Shown here one piece after another: positions 57,482 through 64,000 of a DNA stretch of 64,000 bases (within the stretch, counting starts at the first letter, position 1; every line of letters starts with the position of its first letter). Source of the DNA: Comamonadaceae bacterium. GTDB taxonomy: Bacteria > Pseudomonadota > Gammaproteobacteria > Burkholderiales > Burkholderiaceae_C. The stretch is taken from the NCBI GenBank assembly GCA_947455145.1, contig CANGME010000008.1:1-64000 (forward strand), read 5' to 3'. The notes beneath the pieces are model-generated. The model was given only the letters and a program-made list of their open reading frames with translations. It was not told where the DNA came from and searched no databases. The position numbers were made by a program, and so were the translations under genes.

Positions 57482-58678
<1,197 letters not shown>

Positions 58679-60655
58679 TTAAACGGTTGCGGCCTCCACC
58701 TGACTGCTCAGCTCAAGCCACTGTTCTTCGCATTGTGCCAAGTCCTTGTTCAGCGTTTTCAGGCGCTGGCCCAGCTCGGCAATTTCTTGCGGGGGCAGGG
58801 GGGCCGTCAGGCGTTTTTCCAGCGCAGCGCCTTCGGTGTTGAGGGTGGCCATGCGGGTTTCCAGCTTCTCTAGATCGCGCTTGAGGGCGCGGGTTTGGTC
58901 GCTGATAGGGGCTGACTTGTTTGAGTTGCTTTTGCCCTTGCCCGTGTTAGCCTTGTCGGCATTTTTATCAGCTGATTTCGCGGCCTTGGACGTGCTGGCT
59001 TTGATCTCTTCGCGCACGCGTTTGGCCTCGTCCAGCAGGTAGCGCTGGTAGTCATCCAGGTCGCCATCGAACGGGGCGATGCCCCCTTTGGAGACCATCC
59101 AGAACTCGTCGCACACGGCTCTCAAAAGCGCTCGGTCGTGGCTGACGAGCATCACGGTGCCTTCAAACTCGTTGAGCGCCATGGAGAGCGCCTCGCGCGT
59201 GGCCAAGTCCAGGTGATTGGTGGGCTCGTCCAGCAGCAGCAGGTTGGGGCGCTGCCAGACGATCATGCACAGCACCAGGCGGGCTTTTTCGCCGCCGCTC
59301 ATGCTGCCCACGGCCTGCTTGACCATGTCGCCGCCAAAGTTGAAGGTGCCCAGGAAGCTGCGCAGGTCTTGCTCGCGGGTTTGCTGGCCTGCAATCTTGC
59401 CCGCAGCCGTCATGTCTTTGACCAGGGCAATCATGTGCTCCAGCGGCGTGTCGGCCGGACGCAGCACGTCCAGCTCTTGCTGGGCAAAGTAGCCGATGTT
59501 CAGGCCTTTGCCTTCGGTCATCTCGCCCAGAATGGGTTGCAGGGCACGGGCCACGGTTTTCACCACGGTGGACTTGCCCTGGCCGTTGGCGCCCAGAATG
59601 CCGATGCGCTGACCTGCCAGCACAGAGCGGCTGACGTTGCGCACGATGATGGTGGGCGGTGTGTCGGCGGGCGCGTCTTCCGCAGGCGGGTAGCCAAAGC
59701 TCACGCCCGTCATGGACAGCATGGGGTTGGGCAGGTTGGCGGGTTCTTTGAACTCGAAGGTGAAGTCGGCTTCGGCCAGCAGCGGGGCGATTTTCTCCAT
59801 GCGGTCCAGCGCCTTGACCCGGCTTTGCGCCTGCTTGGCTTTGCTGGCCTTGGCCTTGAAGCGGGCAATGAATTTTTGCAGGTGGGCGATTTTGTCCTGC
59901 TGCTTGGAAAAGGCCGTTTGCTGCAAGGCCATTTGCTCGGAGCGCAGGTCTTCAAACTTGCTGTAGTTGCCACCGTAGCGGGTGAGCTTGGCGTTCTCGA
60001 TGTGAACGGTGACGTTGGTCACGGCATCCAAAAACTCGCGGTCATGGCTGATGACGAGCATCGTGCCTTCGTAGCGCTTGAGCCAGGCCTCCAGCCAGAC
60101 GAGGGCGTCCAAGTCCAGGTGGTTGGTCGGCTCGTCCAGCAGCAGCAAGTCACTCGGGCACATCAGCGCGCGCGCCAGTTGCAGGCGCATGCGCCAACCG
60201 CCGGAGAAGCTGTTGACGGGGTTGTCGAGCTCGGTGGTTTTGAAGCCCAGGCCGAGGATCAGCGCCTGCGCGCGGGCCGGGGCGTCGTGTGCGCCCGAGT
60301 CTTGCAGCGCCATGTAGGCGTGGGCCATGCGGTCGTAGTCGTCGGTGGCTTCAGAGGCTGTCACCTCTTCTTGGGCGGCGAGCAACACTGTGTCGCCTTC
60401 AACCACAAAGCTGGTGGCGCTCTGCTCGGTCTCGGGCATGTCCTGGGCCACCTGGCCCATGCGCCATTGGGCTGGGATGTAGTACTCGCCCGCGTCCTCA
60501 TGCAGGCCGCCGTTGAGCAGGGCGAACAGCGAGGATTTGCCCGCGCCGTTGCGGCCCACAAGGCCGACTTTTTCACCGGGGTTGATGTTGACGGAGGCGC
60601 TATCAAGCAAGACCTTGGCGCTGCGACGCAATACGACGTTTTTAAGGGTAATCAT
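58679..60655 (-). CDS. ABC-F ATPase (YheS/Uup-type)
   Basis: A 658-residue cytoplasmic protein with two ABC ATPase domains and no membrane part, as in ABC-F ribosome-associated factors. Walker A: GRNGAGKSS (first) and GANGQGKST (second); signatures FSGGWRMRLQLARALM and MSGGEKARLVLCMIVW; both Walker B motifs are LLLDEPTNHLDL. The C-terminus (about 545-655) is a Lys-rich linker plus coiled coil. It overlaps prmB by 4 bases. Confidence 0.93.
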   Translation of the reverse strand: MITLKNVVLRRSAKVLLDSASVNINPGEKVGLVGRNGAGKSSLFALLNGGLHEDAGEYYIPAQWRMGQVAQDMPETEQSATSFVVEGDTVLLAAQEEVTASEATDDYDRMAHAYMALQDSGAHDAPARAQALILGLGFKTTELDNPVNSFSGGWRMRLQLARALMCPSDLLLLDEPTNHLDLDALVWLEAWLKRYEGTMLVISHDREFLDAVTNVTVHIENAKLTRYGGNYSKFEDLRSEQMALQQTAFSKQQDKIAHLQKFIARFKAKASKAKQAQSRVKALDRMEKIAPLLAEADFTFEFKEPANLPNPMLSMTGVSFGYPPAEDAPADTPPTIIVRNVSRSVLAGQRIGILGANGQGKSTVVKTVARALQPILGEMTEGKGLNIGYFAQQELDVLRPADTPLEHMIALVKDMTAAGKIAGQQTREQDLRSFLGTFNFGGDMVKQAVGSMSGGEKARLVLCMIVWQRPNLLLLDEPTNHLDLATREALSMALNEFEGTVMLVSHDRALLRAVCDEFWMVSKGGIAPFDGDLDDYQRYLLDEAKRVREEIKASTSKAAKSADKNADKANTGKGKSNSNKSAPISDQTRALKRDLEKLETRMATLNTEGAALEKRLTAPLPPQEIAELGQRLKTLNKDLAQCEEQWLELSSQVEAATV

Positions 60656-61521
60656 TGTTTATTCAAAAGCGCATCGCGCGTAATCAACAGCACCTGGTCT
60701 TCACCAGCGCTGGTTTCTAGCCACACCACTTCCAGGGTGGGAAAGGCGGCTTCAAAGTAGTTGCGCTCGTTGCCGATTTCCAGCACTAAAACGGCTTGCG
60801 GGCTCATGTGGGCGGGGGCGTCGCGCAACAGCTTGCGGATGAAGTCCATGCCGTCTGCGCCACCGGCCAGGGCCAGCGTGGGCTCGGCTTGGTACTCGGC
60901 AGGCAGGGCGCTCATGCTCTGCGCGTTGACGTAAGGGGGGTTGCATAAGATCAAGTCGTAGGGGCCGCGCACCGTGTTCAAGCCGTCGGACTGCATCAGC
61001 GTGACGCGGCTTTGCAGATCGTGTTTGTCCACGTTGATGCGGGCGACTTCAAGGGCATCGGCGGACAGGTCGGCTCCATCCACCATGACATCCGGGTAGG
61101 CCATCGCAGCAAGGATGGCCAGGCTGCCGTTACCGGTGCACAAGTCCAGCACACGCTGTGTGGTCTCGCTCAGCCAGGGGTCAATCGCGCCATTCACCAA
61201 CAACTCGGCAATGAAGGAGCGCGGCACGATAGCGCGCTCGTCCACGAAGAAGGGCACGCCTTGCAGCCAAGCTTCTTGGGTCAAGTAGGCGGCGGGCTTG
61301 CGGGTCTGGATGCGCTTGGCGATGAGTGCCGCCACAAGAGTTTGCTGCTCAGGGCTGACGGATTGGTCTTGCACGCCGTCCAAATCGTCCAGCGGCAGAC
61401 CGAGCTGCCACAGCACCAGCCAAGCGGCTTCATCAAAGGCGTTGTTCGTGCCGTGACCAAAGGCCACAGCGGCGTCGGTTAATTGCTGGGCGGCGGATTC
61501 AATGAGTTCAAGAACCGTCAT
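60652..61521 (-). CDS. prmB: Ribosomal protein L3 glutamine N5-methyltransferase
   Basis: A 289-residue HemK-family methyltransferase. The catalytic motif NPPYVN is present, motif I is [13 protein letters not shown], and the N-terminal helical domain is typical of PrmB. It overlaps both dapE (61518) and the ABC-F gene (60655) by four bases, so the three are read as one message. Confidence 0.92.
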   Translation of the reverse strand: MTVLELIESAAQQLTDAAVAFGHGTNNAFDEAAWLVLWQLGLPLDDLDGVQDQSVSPEQQTLVAALIAKRIQTRKPAAYLTQEAWLQGVPFFVDERAIVPRSFIAELLVNGAIDPWLSETTQRVLDLCTGNGSLAILAAMAYPDVMVDGADLSADALEVARINVDKHDLQSRVTLMQSDGLNTVRGPYDLILCNPPYVNAQSMSALPAEYQAEPTLALAGGADGMDFIRKLLRDAPAHMSPQAVLVLEIGNERNYFEAAFPTLEVVWLETSAGEDQVLLITRDALLNKQ

Positions 61522-62681
61522 GCCGCCAGCGTTTCCAGCACACGGCGGTAGATGTTTTTCAGCGGCTCGATGTCGGCCACGCGCACGAACTCGTCCACCA
61601 TATGGATGCTGTCGTTGGGCGGGCCGAGTTCAATCACCTGGGGGCAAAATTGGGCGATAAAGCGTCCATCACTCGTGCCGCCGCTGGTGGACAGCTCGCT
61701 GGTGATGCCTGTTTCAGCATGAATGGCATCGCGCACGGCGTTGACCAAAGTGCCGGGTGGGGTGAGAAATGGCAAGCCACTGATCACCCATGTCAAGTCA
61801 AACTCCAGGCCGTGTTGTTCCAGAACGGCTTTCAGACGCTGCTGTAGCCCCTCAGGCGTGGACTCGGTGGAAAAGCGAAAGTTGAAGTCCACCACCACGT
61901 GGCCCGGTATCACATTGCTGGCCCCTGTGCCACCGTGGATGTTGCTGATTTGCCAGGTGGTGGGCGGGAAGAATTCGTTGCCCTTGTCCCACTCCATCTT
62001 CACCAGCTCGGCCATGGCCGGGGCGAGCAAGTGGATGGGGTTTTTGGCCATGTGCGGGTAGGCAATGTGGCCTTGCACACCTTTGACGGTGAGCTTGCCG
62101 CTCATGCTGCCCCGTCTTCCGTTTTTGATCATGTCACCGGTGCGCTTGACGGCAGTCGGTTCGCCCACGATGCAGTAGTCCATGCGCTCGCCGCGTTGCT
62201 TGAGTGCCTCAAGCACAACCACCGTGCCGTCAGTGGCGGGGCCTTCTTCGTCACTGGTCAAGAGGAAGCCGATGTCCAAATTCGCATCAGGCTGCGCAGC
62301 CACAAACTCTTCCGCTGCCACCACAAAAGCAGCGAGTGATGCCTTCATGTCGCTGGCCCCACGGCCATAGAGCTTGCCGTCGCGATGCGTGGGTTGGAAA
62401 GGGTCGCTGCCCCATTGCGTCAGCGGGCCGGTGGGGACGACATCGGTGTGACCTGCAAACACTATCAATTTAGGAGCTGCTTGCGCAGCTGATTTTTTGG
62501 CTGCAGGCCGTTTTGCCCATAAATTAGTGACGCGAAAGTCGTCTGGGCCGCTGGCAATGGTCTCGCAGACAAAGCCCAGCGGAGCTAAGCGTGCAGAAAT
62601 CAATGCTTGGCAACCAGCGTCCAGCGGGGTGACGGAGGCTTGGGCGATCAGTTGCTCGGTGAGTTCAAGGGTGCGGGTCAT
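61518..62681 (-). CDS. dapE: Succinyl-diaminopimelate desuccinylase
   Basis: Zinc enzyme of lysine synthesis, 387 residues. Metal and catalytic motifs: [44 protein letters not shown] and [11 protein letters not shown]. It has about twelve more residues than E. coli DapE; an Ala/Lys-rich insert ([15 protein letters not shown]) sits just before the first metal motif and coincides with a low-GC hairpin patch (62461-62500). It overlaps pilU by four bases. Confidence 0.96.
   Translation of the reverse strand: MTRTLELTEQLIAQASVTPLDAGCQALISARLAPLGFVCETIASGPDDFRVTNLWAKRPAAKKSAAQAAPKLIVFAGHTDVVPTGPLTQWGSDPFQPTHRDGKLYGRGASDMKASLAAFVVAAEEFVAAQPDANLDIGFLLTSDEEGPATDGTVVVLEALKQRGERMDYCIVGEPTAVKRTGDMIKNGRRGSMSGKLTVKGVQGHIAYPHMAKNPIHLLAPAMAELVKMEWDKGNEFFPPTTWQISNIHGGTGASNVIPGHVVVDFNFRFSTESTPEGLQQRLKAVLEQHGLEFDLTWVISGLPFLTPPGTLVNAVRDAIHAETGITSELSTSGGTSDGRFIAQFCPQVIELGPPNDSIHMVDEFVRVADIEPLKNIYRRVLETLAA
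62461..62500. repeat. AT-rich hairpin patch inside dapE
   Basis: AGCTGC (62475-62480), TTGC loop, GCAGCT (62485-62490), then a run of six T on the plus strand, preceded by ACTATCAATTTAGG. It looks like a short Comamonadaceae interspersed element that has become coding; similar patches are in ygfZ and coaBC. Confidence 0.5.
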
Positions 62682-63826
62682 TCGTGGTGCACGTCCATGG
62701 TGATTTCGGTAAATGACGGTGTGTCATCAGGGTCTTCAATCGGTTCTATTTTTTGGGATGGCCTGTCAAAAGTGTTTTGCAAACGCCATATCAGGTTGGT
62801 GGTGGAGTCGGCATGGGCCAGGCCCTCTTTGCGGTCCACCAAGCCTTGGGTGATGAGGCGGGCGATGTCTTCTTCGAAATTCTGTGACCCTTCGCTTATA
62901 GCGTTCGCTTGGACGTCTTTGATGCCCGAGAAGTCGCCCTTCTCAATCATCTCGGCGACGAGCTTGGTGTTCATCATCACCTCCACCGCCGGTGTGCGAC
63001 CACCCGAAGTCGTGCGCAGCAAGCGTTGCGAGATGATGGCTTTTAGGGCAACGGCCAAGTCACCCAGCATGGTGGGGCGCACCTCCACTGGGTAAAAGCT
63101 CAAAATTCGGTTGAGCGCCTGGTAGCTGTTGTTGGCGTGCAAGGTGGCCAGGCACAAGTGACCGGTTTGTGCGTAGGCTAAGGCGGCGGACATGGTTTCG
63201 CGGTCGCGGATCTCGCCAATCATGATGACGTCTGGCGCTTGGCGCAGCGCGTTTTTCAGGGCTATTTCTTGAGACTCGGTGTCAAAGCCGACCTCGCGTT
63301 GATTGACCACCGATCGCTTGTTTTTAAACAGGTACTCAATAGGGTCTTCAATCGTCAAGATGTGGCCGGGCGTGTTCTCGTTGCGGTGGTCTAGCATCGA
63401 GGCCAGGGTGGTGCTTTTGCCCATGCCGGTGGCCCCGACCATCAAAATCAAGCCACGCTTTTCCATGATCAGATCGGTCAGGATAGCAGGCAATGACAAG
63501 GCCGAAAGGGGGGGGATTTCGTTGGTGATGTAGCGAATGACTGCGGCGATGGAGCCGCGTTGGCGCATGGCACTCAAACGAAAACGCCCGACGCCTTCCA
63601 GTGGGAAACCCAAGTTCAATTCCCCTTTTTCCTCCAGCTCGGCCATACGCTCGGGAGAGATAACTTCGGCCAGCAAATTGCGCGGCGCATCAGCAGGCAG
63701 TGACTGGCTGTTAATGGGCACGCATTGCCCGTTGATGCGAATGAGTGCTGGGGAGTGGGCCGACAGATAAACGTCCGAGGCTTTCTTCTCGCTCATCAAG
63801 CGCAGGATGCGCTCCATATTGCCCAT
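62678..63826 (-). CDS. pilU: Type IV pilus retraction ATPase PilU (PilT family)
   Basis: A 382-residue hexameric ATPase of type IVa pilus retraction. Walker A is [11 protein letters not shown], the Asp box is [13 protein letters not shown], Walker B is [18 protein letters not shown], and the His box is [13 protein letters not shown]. PilU rather than PilT is chosen from the wording and the place between dapD and dapE. It points to a second, type IVa pilus system besides Tad. 25 bases separate it from dapD. Confidence 0.93.
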   Translation of the reverse strand: MGNMERILRLMSEKKASDVYLSAHSPALIRINGQCVPINSQSLPADAPRNLLAEVISPERMAELEEKGELNLGFPLEGVGRFRLSAMRQRGSIAAVIRYITNEIPPLSALSLPAILTDLIMEKRGLILMVGATGMGKSTTLASMLDHRNENTPGHILTIEDPIEYLFKNKRSVVNQREVGFDTESQEIALKNALRQAPDVIMIGEIRDRETMSAALAYAQTGHLCLATLHANNSYQALNRILSFYPVEVRPTMLGDLAVALKAIISQRLLRTTSGGRTPAVEVMMNTKLVAEMIEKGDFSGIKDVQANAISEGSQNFEEDIARLITQGLVDRKEGLAHADSTTNLIWRLQNTFDRPSQKIEPIEDPDDTPSFTEITMDVHHE

Positions 63827-63851
63827 TCAGTACCCTCCCTGTTTGTCTAGA

Positions 63852-64000
63852 TCAGTCGCGCAGCAGGTCGTTCAGGCTGGTCTTGGCGCGGGTTTGCGCA
63901 TCGACCCGCTTGACGATGATGGCGGCGTACAGGCTGTAGCGGCCATTGTCCTTAGGCAGCGTGCCGCTGATGACCACCGAGCCGGATGGCACGCGGCCAT
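63852..64000 (-). CDS. dapD: C-terminal end of tetrahydrodipicolinate N-succinyltransferase (partial)
   Basis: The last 48 codons of a gene that begins beyond the window. On the minus strand they read [40 protein letters not shown] and end SLNDLLRD before TGA (63854-63852). This is the conserved DapD tail. DapD acts two steps before DapE in lysine synthesis. Confidence 0.9.
   Translation of the reverse strand, partial: GRVPSGSVVISGTLPKDNGRYSLYAAIIVKRVDAQTRAKTSLNDLLRD

Noticed and set aside
59138-60760. 540-residue open frame antisense to the ABC-F gene
   Set aside because: It lies fully opposite a well-conserved ABC-F protein, is His/Gly/Val-rich and has no domain; a shadow of GC-rich coding sequence.

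Overview
The window looks like the chromosome of a betaproteobacterium of the order Burkholderiales, most likely family Comamonadaceae (Rhodoferax/Polaromonas-like). The inference rests on gene orders typical of that group (pyrG-kdsA-eno-ftsB; dapD-pilU-dapE-prmB; mltG-tmk-holB-pilZ-tatD; bamC-dapA), a Bug-type substrate-binding protein, fairly GC-rich codon use and Comamonadaceae-style short repeats. No rRNA, tRNA, CRISPR array, insertion sequence or prophage was seen. The window starts inside an SDR gene and ends inside dapD.

Region 1 (about 0.25-12.5 kb, + strand) is a complete Tad/Flp pilus locus: flp1, a second flp with an early stop, cpaA prepilin peptidase, cpaB, cpaC secretin, a small lipoprotein, a TadG-like gene, two TadE-like pseudopilins, cpaE/tadZ, cpaF/tadA, tadB, tadC and tadD. 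A perfect FNR-type box lies upstream. The TadG-like gene is split by an 11-G tract, which suggests on/off switching of the pilus or a homopolymer sequencing error.

Region 2 (12.6-22.1 kb) has tex, which carries an in-frame palindromic repeat, then an HME-RND heavy-metal efflux operon (outer membrane factor, adaptor, pump) divergent from an NhaR-like LysR regulator. The operon ends in the wreck of a P-II-like gene. Region 3 (22.2-37.2 kb) is mostly housekeeping: an iron-type alcohol dehydrogenase, a thioesterase-acetyltransferase fusion, ygfZ, the mltG-tmk-holB-pilZ-tatD-ankyrin operon, an AEC transporter, a chalcone-isomerase-like protein, a Bug protein, xerD, an EAL-HDOD protein, a DUF455 ferritin-like protein, a gamma carbonic anhydrase and hslO.

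Region 4 (37.2-51.0 kb) holds ftsB-eno-kdsA-pyrG (- strand), a secreted metacaspase fused to an FGE/sulfatase-modifying-factor domain, a Phd/DUF3368 toxin-antitoxin pair, coaBC-dut, a SlyD-like isomerase, a RoxA-like ribosomal oxygenase, a candidate small RNA ahead of an Ala/Pro-rich lipoprotein, and bamC-dapA. Region 5 (51.0-64.0 kb, - strand) holds a methyltransferase, a 45-residue membrane protein and an MFS transporter in one coupled unit, hmgA, a class II aldolase, a higBA module whose promoter and operator are clearly readable, a cold-shock/membrane/Excalibur fusion, and the dapD-pilU-dapE-prmB-ABC-F cluster with pobA and a short CoA-transferase appended.

Functionally the window joins surface appendages (the Tad pilus, PilU, PilZ), envelope and lysine/peptidoglycan precursor synthesis (dapA, dapD, dapE, mltG, kdsA, ftsB, bamC), nucleotide synthesis (pyrG, tmk, dut), aromatic catabolism (pobA, hmgA) and metal efflux.
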